From IMG/VR virus record IMGVR_UViG_3300002225_000012, positions 1-25,474 of that record: DNA of 25,474 bases; one strand, written 5' to 3'. The position numbers were made by a program, and so were the translations under genes. Below are positions 4,906 to 11,919 of this stretch, one piece after another; within the stretch, counting starts at the first letter, position 1, and the number at the start of each line of letters is the position of its first letter. Origin of the DNA: a virus. Below the pieces are notes generated by a model that saw nothing but the letters and a program-made list of their open reading frames with translations, had not been told where the DNA came from and made no database searches.

Positions 4906-5384
4906 TGTTTGACATTGTTTGCATGTTTGTTGCTTTTCTACTGATAATTAACTCAGAAGAGAAGTATCAAGCTGCTGCACTTATTGTGTTTTGTGAATTT
5001 GTGCTGCACGGTATAGCTTTTAAAGCGCTGACATCGTTCGATGTGTCAAGCGGTTCAATGGTTTATTTATCTTACGCACTAATCCAAGTAATAGCTATAT
5101 CGCTACTAGTTAAAGTCAAGGCGCACTGCACTATAATAGCTCTCATCTTTATTAACCTAACATACAACATGCTGACGACATCACAATATGTTTTTAATAC
5201 CATTGATTTTTTTTCACATTATCCGTATTTTGTGGGCGCGATAATGATCTTAGAGCTATGCTATTTAGCAGGGATCACAGTGTATGCACGACCTATTAGA
5301 AACGGTTTTAAACTTTTCCGTATTCGGCTTAGCGATGCTTTGTTTCGCGTTCGCCGGCGGTTATATAACTGGACGTTATCATGA
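4905..5384 (+). CDS. Multi-pass membrane protein of the lysis block
   Basis: 159 residues with about four hydrophobic helices: residues 1-15 (MFDIVCMFVAFLLII), about 22-42, about 55-95 (probably two helices, including IQVIAISLLVKV and CTIIALIFINL) and about 110-130 (YFVGAIMILELCYLAGITVY). It ends in an Arg-rich tail (RIRLSDALFRVRRRLYNW). The start overlaps the 22-residue peptide's stop and the end overlaps the next start (ATGA, 5381-5384). No family is recognised. Position between a lysis promoter and holin/spanin candidates suggests a role in lysis or in membrane effects on the host. The last 100 bases also encode a second ORF in another frame (5284-5460). Confidence 0.7.
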   Translation: MFDIVCMFVAFLLIINSEEKYQAAALIVFCEFVLHGIAFKALTSFDVSSGSMVYLSYALIQVIAISLLVKVKAHCTIIALIFINLTYNMLTTSQYVFNTIDFFSHYPYFVGAIMILELCYLAGITVYARPIRNGFKLFRIRLSDALFRVRRRLYNWTLS

Positions 5385-5460
5385 AAGAGCTAGTGCAAAA
5401 CGAAGAGAATATGAAGGAAGTATTGAAAGAGTTCGCGGGGATTCTAGCAAAACACAGTGA
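5284..5460 (+). CDS. Overlapping small membrane ORF (58 aa)
   Basis: ATG 5284 has AGGGA at 5270-5274, a 9-base spacing. The product begins MHDLLETVLNFSVFGLAMLC and continues FAFAGGYITGRYHERASAKR, with one N-terminal transmembrane helix and then a charged helix (RREYEGSIERVRGDSSKTQ). It overlaps the 3' end of the membrane gene in frame +1 and the 5' end of the coiled-coil gene, so three frames would be used within about 180 bases. The TM-plus-charged-helix layout resembles small lysis-cassette proteins such as i-spanin fragments or pinholin regulators. It may be an overprinted gene or a fortunate shadow; the good ribosome site and sensible topology favour the former modestly. Confidence 0.4.
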   Translation: MHDLLETVLNFSVFGLAMLCFAFAGGYITGRYHERASAKRREYEGSIERVRGDSSKTQ

Positions 5461-5737
5461 AAAAACAGACAGGGCGTTAGAACGATTAGTAGATACAGTT
5501 GATGAATTAACAAAATCACACATAGAAGCAAAGAAAGATAGAGAATATGATTCGGTACGGATGGAGCGAATAGAAAAGAATCAAAGAGAACAAGGTAAGA
5601 AAATAGAAAACATTTCTGATACAGTTTTATTACTCGATGAGCGCGTTGGACGACATAAAGACAAATGGGCAGATGTAGCAAAGTTCGTATCAGCAATTGT
5701 GACAGCAGTAGTAATAGCAAAGGTTTTACCGCTATGA
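5381..5737 (+). CDS. Coiled-coil protein with C-terminal membrane anchor (XhlA/holin-like)
   Basis: 118 residues. Residues 1-95 are almost entirely charged helix with heptad spacing (NMKEVLKEFAGILAKHSEK, ALERLVDTVDELTKSHIEA, RMERIEKNQREQGKKIENIS), predicting a coiled coil. Residues about 96-118 (WADVAKFVSAIVTAVVIAKV) form a single C-terminal transmembrane helix. This topology is that of XhlA/hemolysin-type accessory lysis proteins found next to holins and endolysins. The start overlaps the upstream stop (ATGA) and its own stop overlaps the DUF5675 start (ATGA), so expression is tightly coupled. It is probably a membrane-bound lysis accessory protein; the exact role is inferred from layout and context. 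Confidence 0.65.
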   Translation: MKELVQNEENMKEVLKEFAGILAKHSEKTDRALERLVDTVDELTKSHIEAKKDREYDSVRMERIEKNQREQGKKIENISDTVLLLDERVGRHKDKWADVAKFVSAIVTAVVIAKVLPL

Positions 5738-6117
5738 TTACAATAAAACGGTGGTACCACGATGATTGCACGATAGGACGCTTAGAGTGTGACGACTTCC
5801 AATGCTTTACGTTAGAATTGCCAGATCTTGATAATGAACAAGGATTATCCTGCATCCCCGAGGGTGTTTACGATTATTATTTTAGAGATAGCCCAAGTAA
5901 CGGCCATGTATTAGAGTTGCGAGATGTACCGAACAGGCGATATATTCAAGTGCATTCTGGCAACTACACGTTTCAAATCTTAGGATGTATATTGGTCGGC
6001 GATTCAATCAAGTGGCTAAATAGAGATAAAATACCAGATGTAGCAAATTCTAGGAATACTCTAATAAAATTACTCCGTCGAGCTGGTAAGTCGGGACAGA
6101 TGAGGATAACTAAATGA
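5734..6117 (+). CDS. DUF5675 family protein, candidate endolysin
   Basis: ATG 5734 overlaps the upstream stop, giving 127 residues. The family pattern is clear: CTIGRLECDDFQCFTLE, then CIPEGVYDYYF (IP-x-G-x-Y), LELRDVPNRRYIQVHSGN (H74, G76, N77) and LGCILVG (G84, C85). The His and Cys in H-x-GN...GC-I/L recall the L,D-transpeptidase (YkuD-type) active site, so cleavage or remodelling of peptidoglycan is plausible; this is my inference. The protein has no signal peptide. It lies among membrane and spanin genes and no other muralytic gene exists in the window, making it the best endolysin candidate. Its stop overlaps the next start. Confidence 0.75.
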   Translation: MITIKRWYHDDCTIGRLECDDFQCFTLELPDLDNEQGLSCIPEGVYDYYFRDSPSNGHVLELRDVPNRRYIQVHSGNYTFQILGCILVGDSIKWLNRDKIPDVANSRNTLIKLLRRAGKSGQMRITK

Positions 6118-6332
6118 ATAATTCACCAAGCAACTTAATAAACGATAGCAGTGGAAAGTTATGCGCTGCAAAAATAGCATTCTGGATAACGTTAATATCT
6201 TGCCTAGTTAAGATTTTCATACAAGATTCGCCCGATTACGCTGGCCTTGCTATGTTTCTTAGTCCAGTAGCAGCCGTCTATTTCGGTAGGAGCCACACAA
6301 AATCAGTTAGAGAGTGTGCTAAAAATGTATAA
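6114..6332 (+). CDS. Two-TM holin-like membrane protein
   Basis: 72 residues starting at the ATG that overlaps the DUF5675 stop (ATGA). After a polar N-terminus (MNNSPSNLINDSSGKLCAAK) come two hydrophobic helices, about residues 20-36 (IAFWITLISCLVKIFI) and about 42-58 (YAGLAMFLSPVAAVYFG). The C-terminus is basic (GRSHTKSVRECAKNV). The S-GKLs-x-x-K-IAFW start and YFGR ending resemble small phage membrane proteins often annotated as holins. With a coupled DUF5675 gene upstream and spanins downstream, a holin role is the simplest reading. It could instead be a pinholin or an antiholin. Confidence 0.6.
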   Translation: MNNSPSNLINDSSGKLCAAKIAFWITLISCLVKIFIQDSPDYAGLAMFLSPVAAVYFGRSHTKSVRECAKNV

Positions 6333-6456
6333 GTCAGGATTATTTGCTGTACTAATTTCTCTTGGATGTAGTCGCGGGATAAGGGTTGAAAGTCCACAAG
6401 TGTTGCATCATTCTAAACATAATAAGCGGCCAGTTGTTAGGGTGGGTTGGTTATGA
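6325..6456 (+). CDS. 43-residue putative lipoprotein or small exported peptide
   Basis: ATG 6325 lies inside the end of the holin-like gene (8-base overlap) and the stop overlaps the next start (ATGA, 6453-6456), an arrangement that supports a real coupled gene. The sequence MYKSGLFAVLISLGCSRG reads as a short signal peptide with a lipobox-like end (SLGC, Cys15; an imperfect match because position -3 is Ser). A basic tail follows (HHSKHNKRPVVRVGWL). It could be a small outer-membrane lipoprotein, for example a second o-spanin-like peptide. The ORF has no homologue I recognise. Confidence 0.45.
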   Translation: MYKSGLFAVLISLGCSRGIRVESPQVLHHSKHNKRPVVRVGWL

Positions 6457-6713
6457 TCGCTGAAATTAACAAAAATATACCGAGCGAGCTAACAGTTAAT
6501 ATGCTAGAAGAAGCTTTGCAGCGCGCAAAAGATGGGCTAATCCAAAGCGTAGTTATTTTCGGTACAGATAGTGACGGTTGCGCATTTAATCAATTTAACG
6601 TTGAAAAAGATTTCATGCTAATTCTTGCGGCGGCGCGACTTGCAGAAAGAGACTTGATTGATTTACATGCAGACATAAGGAAAAACGTATCTTGGAATTT
6701 TTGCGATGTTTAA
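6453..6713 (+). CDS. Hypothetical phage protein (86 aa)
   Basis: ATG 6453 is taken because it overlaps the preceding stop as ATGA; an in-frame TTG at 6447 is less likely. The product is a soluble protein with helix ELTVNMLEEALQRAKDGLIQ, a strand and turn SVVIFGTDSDGCAFNQF and a helix FMLILAAARLAERDLIDLH. This resembles short phage proteins with a central V-I-x-G-x-x-x-DG-x-x-F segment, none of known function. It ends 8 bases inside the Rz-like gene. It lies in the lysis operon but shows no lysis-related motif. Confidence 0.65.
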   Translation: MIAEINKNIPSELTVNMLEEALQRAKDGLIQSVVIFGTDSDGCAFNQFNVEKDFMLILAAARLAERDLIDLHADIRKNVSWNFCDV

Positions 6714-6963
6714 CTCTATAAAACTGTATATTTATGGCATAGGGGCTGCATTACTTGCGGTTCTATTTGCGTTAGTCAGGTATCAAAGCGGTAAAATAGA
6801 CGACTTAAAACATGATGCAAAGATAAAAGATAAAGTCAAAGAGAATCACGACAAACAAGAGTCGGACGAAAAAGAGGTATTAGGTAATGAAGAACAGAAC
6901 ATTAGGACAGACTTGCAAAAGCATCGCAATGGCTCTAGGATTGACCGCAGCAGTAGGTTGTAG
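6706..6963 (+). CDS. Rz-like i-spanin
   Basis: 85 residues. A signal-anchor helix (about residues 5-26, IKLYIYGIGAALLAVLFALV) is followed by a highly charged helical region (KIDDLKHDAKIKDKVKENHD, then EVLGNEEQNIRTDLQKHR). The N-in topology with a periplasmic coiled coil is that of Rz inner-membrane spanins. The Rz1-like lipoprotein gene begins inside it in another frame (6887), the typical nested/overlapping spanin architecture. Together they would span the periplasm and fuse the membranes in the last step of lysis of a Gram-negative host. It is shorter than lambda Rz (153 aa). Assigned by topology and gene arrangement, not sequence similarity. Confidence 0.7.
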   Translation: MFNSIKLYIYGIGAALLAVLFALVRYQSGKIDDLKHDAKIKDKVKENHDKQESDEKEVLGNEEQNIRTDLQKHRNGSRIDRSSRL

Positions 6964-7165
6964 TACGCTAGAAATCGCTCATGACCCGCTATCATGTATC
7001 GACAGGCCGCTAATGAAGCTATCAGAAAGAATGACGATATACGAGATTAACTCAATGTCTGATGACGTATTTGATAAGTTAGAAGAGCATATAGTTGCCC
7101 ACAAAGAGAGAATAAAGTCTCAATGTGAGTTAATTAAGCGACACAACGAGAATCATAGCAACTAA
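6887..7165 (+). CDS. Rz1-like o-spanin lipoprotein
   Basis: 92 residues starting within the Rz-like gene in another frame and extending about 200 bases beyond it. The N-terminus MKNRTLGQTCKSIAMALGLT leads to a lipobox AAVGC with the lipid-accepting Cys25, followed by STLEIAHDPLSC. The mature part contains charged helices (DDVFDKLEEHIVAHKERIK). This matches an outer-membrane o-spanin partner for the upstream i-spanin. It is longer and less Pro-rich than lambda Rz1. Signal peptide and lipobox are clear; the partner assignment comes from the overlap. Confidence 0.7.
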   Translation: MKNRTLGQTCKSIAMALGLTAAVGCSTLEIAHDPLSCIDRPLMKLSERMTIYEINSMSDDVFDKLEEHIVAHKERIKSQCELIKRHNENHSN

Positions 7166-7210
7166 AATGGCCGGCGCACAACAGCTACAGGCATTAGGGG
7201 GTTGAACTAG

Positions 7211-7396
7211 TTATGGATTTTCAACAGTGCGAGCGCTATCAGCATCAAACAGCACAAAGCTACCATCGCTCATTTCAAACACTGTTTCGCCTTTTTCGAA
7301 ATCTTGATTATTGTCAACACTTAATTGACATGCAACCTCTAGAGCTTGCGGGCGATTTGTAAGTGACATTTCTACCATTTTATATGCAATTTTCAT
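7211..7396 (-). CDS. Isolated minus-strand small protein (moron-like)
   Basis: 61 residues, the only minus-strand gene between the left edge and the right-end operon. AGGATAT sits just upstream of its ATG (7394-7396). The sequence MKIAYKMVEMSLTNRPQALE leads to a compact beta segment (GETVFEMSDGSFVLFDADS) with the F-x-x-SDGS-x-V-x-F pattern common in small phage proteins. Function is not recognised. It has its own promoter and operator, identical to that of the gene at 2628 but inverted. A single gene with its own promoter between lysis and packaging operons on the opposite strand is the classic arrangement of an accessory moron gene, possibly acting on the host or superinfecting phages. Confidence 0.65.
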   Translation of the reverse strand: MKIAYKMVEMSLTNRPQALEVACQLSVDNNQDFEKGETVFEMSDGSFVLFDADSARTVENP

Positions 7397-7442
7397 ATTT
7401 TATATCCTATTTAGTTTGTGGAGCAATTCTTAACTTACATAT

Positions 7443-7477
7443 ACAATAACACATTAGTTAAGTAATGCAAGGGTTAT
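7443..7477 (-). promoter_or_regulatory. Promoter with internal operator, inverted copy 2
   Basis: The exact reverse complement of 2562-2596. On the minus strand TTGCAT (7465-7470) and TATTGT (7443-7448) flank the near-palindrome at 7452-7467. It drives the minus-strand gene 7211-7396. Exact conservation of 35 bp that begin just before the -35 and end at the -10 implies one regulator controlling both sites. Confidence 0.7.
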
Positions 7478-7520
7478 TATAGAATAAATGAAATTAACTT
7501 GCATATAGTTTATAATAGTG

Positions 7521-7549
7521 TTGTTGAGTCGTTTGTAGAGATGTATATT
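7521..7549 (+). promoter_or_regulatory. Putative promoter of the packaging/structural operon
   Basis: TTGTTG (7521-7526), a 17-base spacer and TATATT (7544-7549) lie 40-70 bases upstream of ATG 7589. A TATAAT at 7511-7516 is also present but lacks a good -35. This is the first plus-strand promoter before the terminase genes. In the 192-bp gap 7397-7588 I see only this and the minus-strand promoter. Confidence 0.5.
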
Positions 7550-7588
7550 AAACAACTTAAATGCGAAAACAAAAGAGAATCGCGATAA

Positions 7589-7888
7589 ATGAATATAAAT
7601 GAATATGGTCAGATAATCAGAGCAAACATAGGTAAAGATGTTTCTAGCGCTAATAGCTATAAAATAAACTTAGAACCGATTATAGGCGAGATAGTAGAAA
7701 AGCCAGCGACACTTGGGGTGGTTAACATCGTAGAAGGCGACGAAACATGGCTAGCAAATCAATATGTTGAATACGTTGTAGAAGAGGGCGTACTTAGCTA
7801 CGCTGGTCAATGGAGGAAGAGAGGAAAGGCACAATCCACAAGTTCAAACGCAAATGGGAACTATTCGTATTTTACAGTTCTTGCATAA
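7589..7888 (+). CDS. Hypothetical phage protein ahead of terminase (99 aa)
   Basis: 99 residues from ATG 7589, with an AGAGAA-type ribosome site about 10 bases upstream. The pattern is that of a small, beta-rich phage protein: EYGQIIRANIGKDVSSANSY, INLEPIIGEIVEKPATLGVV, ETWLANQYVEYVVEEGVLSY, then AGQWRKRGKAQ and NYSYFTVLA. I recall similar proteins with NQYVEYT-x-x-x-GDL-x-YAG-x-W-R-x-KG in structural regions of other phages, where they are unnamed. Its location just before the terminase genes suggests a virion or assembly role, but nothing in the sequence specifies one. Confidence 0.65.
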   Translation: MNINEYGQIIRANIGKDVSSANSYKINLEPIIGEIVEKPATLGVVNIVEGDETWLANQYVEYVVEEGVLSYAGQWRKRGKAQSTSSNANGNYSYFTVLA

Positions 7889-7942
7889 ATAATCATATAG
7901 TTAATCGCACAACTTTAAACAGGCGCAGAAGGAAAATAAATC

Positions 7943-8230
7943 ATGGCAACAACAACAGCAAACAGAATTAGAGCATTACGTCAAGAAGACCATAGAGCTA
8001 GATTAAGTGAGGGTCAACACTTGCGGCATGTGTCTGAGAACATTGACAAAATAGAAAAGCTTAATTGCGAATCAGAAACATTCTCAAATGAGTTAAATAA
8101 ACTTAAAGTTGCTAACGAATGCAGAATGAAGCTAATCGATAAATATGTGCCGAATTTAAAATCAGTTGAGCACACTGGGGAAGGCGGAGGAGCAATAAAT
8201 CACGAGCACTGGATAGAAAACCTTGAGTGA
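7943..8230 (+). CDS. Putative terminase small subunit
   Basis: 95 residues with AAGGAA upstream of ATG 7943. It is helical throughout: RIRALRQEDHRARLSEGQHL, then NIDKIEKLNCESETFSNELN, then KVANECRMKLIDKYVPNLKS followed by VEHTGEGGGAI. The K-L-x-x-x-K-Y-x-P-x-LK-x-VEHTGE-G ending is characteristic of small-terminase-like phage proteins coded directly before TerL. It would recognise the packaging site and load TerL. No clear N-terminal helix-turn-helix is seen, and the protein is short for a P22 TerS (162 aa), so it may be a divergent or reduced version. The stop overlaps the TerL TTG start. Confidence 0.65.
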   Translation: MATTTANRIRALRQEDHRARLSEGQHLRHVSENIDKIEKLNCESETFSNELNKLKVANECRMKLIDKYVPNLKSVEHTGEGGGAINHEHWIENLE

Positions 8231-9746
8231 GCTAGTTAAAAGGCAAAGGCTTAAAGACGACTTCCAGTTTTACGCTAGGAACTGTCTAACGATAGTAACA
8301 AAGGCGGGGGAAAAAGAGAAATTCAAATTAAATAAGGCTCAATTATATATACACGAGCTGATACAGGAGCAGTTAAGTAGAATAGGAAAGGTGAGGGCTG
8401 TTATATTAAAGGGTCGGCAGCAAGGGGCGTCAACATACATTCAAGGTAGATTCACATGGAAAGTTACTCATAAAAAGAATGTAAGGGCGTTTATACTTAC
8501 TCACGAAGATGAGGCAACTAAAAATCTATTTGCTATGGGTAAGAGATATTATGACAACTTGCCTACATTTGTTAAGCCAACAGTATCAGCTAGCAATGCC
8601 AAAGAGCTTATGTTTGATGTTTTGGATTCAGGTTATAAGGTTGGAACGGCTGGGAATAAATCTGTAGGACGCTCACAAACAAATCAGTTTTTTCATGGTA
8701 GCGAAGTTGCTTTTTGGCCGAATGCCGCGGAACACGCGAAAGGCATATTACAAACAGTCCCTGACATGCCTGCAACTGAAATAATATATGAGTCAACAGC
8801 GAACGGGCTAGGTAACTTTTTTCATCAACAATTGAAACTTGCAGAGTCTGGACAGAGTGAATTTATAGCTATCTTTGTTCCGTGGTTCTGGCAAGACGAG
8901 TATAGAAAGGAGTTGCCGAGAGACTTTAGTAAGATGGAGGATGAACATGAGATAGCTCGAATCTATAAGCTAGATGACGAGCAAATATATTTTAGACGAC
9001 AGAAGATTGTAGAATTATCGGCAGATGGGACGAACGGGGAAAAGTCATTCAAGCAAGAATACCCCATGAACGCATCAGAAGCGTTTCAAGTGTCCGGCAG
9101 TGACGGGTTAATAATTGCAAGCGATGTAGAAAAAGCAAGAAAGAACAAAGAGAGTGCCAGTGGGTCGTTTATTGTTGGCGTTGACCCGAGTCGGGGCGGC
9201 GATAGATTTTCTCATGTAAATAGAATGGGTAGAAAGTCTTGGGGGTTGATGAGTTACACGGGCGACCAAGTTGACAAGCTTGGTAAGGCTGTATCAATCT
9301 GTAAAAAAGTATTAGACACGGTATGTCCAGAAGCTGGCAAAGCCCCCGATATGATGTTCGTAGATGCTGGGGGAGGCGTAGAAATAGTCGATAGGCTTCA
9401 TGAGCTTGGATATAAGGACAGAGTAAAGGCTATATACTTTGGTTCTACACCTCTAAATACAGATAAATATAAAAATAAGCGGTGTGAAATGTGGGGTGAA
9501 ATGAATTTGTGGCTTAGGGATGAGAACTTATCTGTTGAGCTACCAGACTCAGACTCACTACAGGCTGATTTATGCGCTTCTCCCTATGATAGAGATAGTC
9601 ATGATAGAATATGCTTATGGAAGAAAGAAAGAATAAAGGCTAAGTATGGGTTTTCGCCGGACGAAGGGGATGCTTTGGCGTTAACATTTGCAGAGCCGGT
9701 AAGTGCAACCAAATTCGAACATATAAATTTTGACAGTGAGTTTTAA
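8223..9746 (+). CDS. Terminase large subunit
   Basis: 507 residues from TTG 8223, which overlaps the preceding stop; no in-frame ATG exists before the conserved region. The ATPase domain has a deviant Walker A GRQQGAST (64-71), Walker B-type NQFFHGSE (154-161, catalytic Glu161) and the coupling motif IIYESTANG (187-195). The nuclease domain has IVGVDPSRGGDR (Asp321), MMFVDAGGG (Asp381) and SPDEGDALALTF (Asp483), the three metal-binding Asp positions of the RNase H-like fold. It would pump DNA into the prohead and cut the concatemer, probably by headful packaging as in P22-like phages. It lies directly before the portal gene, as expected. The TTG start may limit its expression. Confidence 0.95.
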   Translation: MSELVKRQRLKDDFQFYARNCLTIVTKAGEKEKFKLNKAQLYIHELIQEQLSRIGKVRAVILKGRQQGASTYIQGRFTWKVTHKKNVRAFILTHEDEATKNLFAMGKRYYDNLPTFVKPTVSASNAKELMFDVLDSGYKVGTAGNKSVGRSQTNQFFHGSEVAFWPNAAEHAKGILQTVPDMPATEIIYESTANGLGNFFHQQLKLAESGQSEFIAIFVPWFWQDEYRKELPRDFSKMEDEHEIARIYKLDDEQIYFRRQKIVELSADGTNGEKSFKQEYPMNASEAFQVSGSDGLIIASDVEKARKNKESASGSFIVGVDPSRGGDRFSHVNRMGRKSWGLMSYTGDQVDKLGKAVSICKKVLDTVCPEAGKAPDMMFVDAGGGVEIVDRLHELGYKDRVKAIYFGSTPLNTDKYKNKRCEMWGEMNLWLRDENLSVELPDSDSLQADLCASPYDRDSHDRICLWKKERIKAKYGFSPDEGDALALTFAEPVSATKFEHINFDSEF

Positions 9747-9748
9747 TA

Positions 9749-11845
9749 ATGGAAAACGATACAGGTCTAACTAAGCATCAGCAGGTTCACCTTCGGGCAA
9801 TGAGGCGATTTGAGCAAGTTGAGGACAAAGAGCAGCGAAAACTATCTGTTGAAGATATGCGGTTTGCTCATGTTCAGGGCGGGCAATGGGATGAGGCCGC
9901 TGTCGAGAAGCGTTTAAATCGCCCTATGTTTACTATTAACAGGATTGAGCCTGCAATAGATCAAATAGTTGGCAATCAAAGGCAGAATAGGGTGTCAATT
10001 AAAATACGTCCTGTTTCGGATGGAGCAGATGAAAAGACTGCAAAAATATTCAACGGTTTAATAAGAAATATAGAATCATCATCAAATGCAACTAATTCCT
10101 ATGACTCAGCATTTGATGAGAGCTTGGCTGGCGGCTATGGCGGATGGAGAATATTAACAGAATACTCGGACGATGACGTATTCGAGCAGGACCTTAAAGT
10201 AATGCCAATTAAATCTGCTGCAAGTTCTTTGTACTTTGGTCCATCAGAAGAGTACGACAAGCGGGATGCCCCTTATGCCTTTTTAGTAACTAATATGCCA
10301 AAATCAGAGTTTGAGCACGAATTTCGAGGGAAGCAAGCATTAAGCTTCGCTGAGGATGTTTATAGCCGTGGCGGCTGTGACGATTGGTTTCAGGGTGACA
10401 CTGTTAGAGTGGCGGAATATTGGGAAAAGGTGCCAGTAACAAAAAGAATTGCTTTATTGTCGGATGGGACTGTCATAGATCAAGATGAGGACGGTCAAGT
10501 ACTAGACGAGCTATCACAGCAGGGTGTTACAGTATTGAAAACGCGAACTGTAGATTCTCACAAATTGGTGATGTACATGCTTAACGGTAATGAAGTTCTT
10601 GAGGAACAAGAATGGAGCGGCAAGTATATTCCGTTAATACCAGTTTATGGGAAGGTTCACACTATAGAGGGTAGGACGTACGTAAAAGGATTAGTTAGAG
10701 ACTCTAAAGACTCACAAAGGATATACAACTACGAAACATCGCAAGCTATCGAAACTAGCGCATTAACACCAAAAGACCCTTTATGGTACACGCCTGAGCA
10801 GGCCGCTGGGCATGAGGTTAAATGGAAAACTTTTAACACCAGAAATGACCCATTTATGCCGTACAACGAAGATCCTAAATCCCCCGGCCCTCCAAAAAGA
10901 GGAGGAGCCCCAGCATTACAACAAGCCACACTAGCGATGATTTCTCAAGCAGCAGGAGATATTGAGGCAACAACTGGAATATACGCCCCTGCACTAGGAA
11001 ACGCACCTCAACTATTAAGCGAGAAATCAGTTCGCTCTCAAGCAGAGAAGGGGGACAGAGGGTCGTTCATCTATGTTGACAACTTAGCAAAGTCAATAAA
11101 GTATTGTGGGGAGGTGTTAATGGATTTAATACCTAGAATTTATGATACGGCTAGAACGATACGTGTCCTAAACGTCGACGGAACAAGCGAGGAAGTTGAA
11201 ATAAACGGACATCTAAACAGATCGGTGATTGATACACAAACAGGTGAGAAAGTGTTGGTTAATGACTTAACTCAAGGAAAATATGATGTTGTATCTTCTA
11301 GTGGGCCATCATTTGCAACGAAACGACAAGAAACATCAGCGCAATTAATAGAGCTGTCAGCGGCTAATCCGATCATAGCTCAACTTGGTCTAGATATTAT
11401 TGCAAGAAACCTAGATATTAATGACAGCGACGAGCTTCATACCCGCATCAGAAGTCAAATGATAAAATCCGGCGCAGTAGACCCAACAAATGAAGAGGTT
11501 GAAGAATTAGGGTTAAATCAAGAGCAAGCCCCAGACCCAATGCAAGTAGCTTTATTAGAAAACGTCCAGATGGAAACTCAGAGGCTTATGTCTGAGATAC
11601 AAAACAAAGATGCTGACACATTAAGCAAAAAAGTAACAGCACAGCAAAACACAGCTAAGACGCTAGATGTCCTAGTCCAAATGATGCTAGATAAAATAGA
11701 AGCAGGAGTCCCGCTAACTAATGACGAGATACAAACGATAATAGCCCAACGTGATATTGTTGCGGACTCTCAGGATGAATTAGAACGAGAGTCGCTAATC
11801 AACAGACAGGCAGGCGAACAGAACATGTTGAACAATATGGGTTAA
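9749..11845 (+). CDS. P22-type portal protein (gp1-like)
   Basis: 698 residues, close to P22 gp1 (725). The N-terminal segment (KLSVEDMRFAHVQGGQWDEA, RLNRPMFTINRIEPAIDQIV, GNQRQNRVSIKIRPV) and the DSAFDESLAGGYGGWRI block match the P22 portal family, as do YIPLIPVYGK, YVKGLVRDSKDSQRIYNYET and SEKSVRSQAEKGDRGSF. Twelve copies would form the vertex ring through which DNA enters and leaves and to which gp4/gp10-like factors bind. The C-terminus is a long charged helix (LLENVQMETQRLMSEIQNKD onward), consistent with a barrel. ATG 9749 lies two bases after the TerL stop. Confidence 0.95.
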   Translation: MENDTGLTKHQQVHLRAMRRFEQVEDKEQRKLSVEDMRFAHVQGGQWDEAAVEKRLNRPMFTINRIEPAIDQIVGNQRQNRVSIKIRPVSDGADEKTAKIFNGLIRNIESSSNATNSYDSAFDESLAGGYGGWRILTEYSDDDVFEQDLKVMPIKSAASSLYFGPSEEYDKRDAPYAFLVTNMPKSEFEHEFRGKQALSFAEDVYSRGGCDDWFQGDTVRVAEYWEKVPVTKRIALLSDGTVIDQDEDGQVLDELSQQGVTVLKTRTVDSHKLVMYMLNGNEVLEEQEWSGKYIPLIPVYGKVHTIEGRTYVKGLVRDSKDSQRIYNYETSQAIETSALTPKDPLWYTPEQAAGHEVKWKTFNTRNDPFMPYNEDPKSPGPPKRGGAPALQQATLAMISQAAGDIEATTGIYAPALGNAPQLLSEKSVRSQAEKGDRGSFIYVDNLAKSIKYCGEVLMDLIPRIYDTARTIRVLNVDGTSEEVEINGHLNRSVIDTQTGEKVLVNDLTQGKYDVVSSSGPSFATKRQETSAQLIELSAANPIIAQLGLDIIARNLDINDSDELHTRIRSQMIKSGAVDPTNEEVEELGLNQEQAPDPMQVALLENVQMETQRLMSEIQNKDADTLSKKVTAQQNTAKTLDVLVQMMLDKIEAGVPLTNDEIQTIIAQRDIVADSQDELERESLINRQAGEQNMLNNMG

Positions 11846-11919
11846 TAGTTTAAAATATAACTTAACGGCTTACTCAATGCCGCAAATTGAGGCTAAATCC
11901 GCTATAGGCGCTATATAAT

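Noticed and set aside
7167-7205. 12-residue ORF (MAGAQQLQALGG)
   Set aside because: Too short to support; no ribosome site and no coupling to a neighbour beyond lying after the Rz1-like stop.
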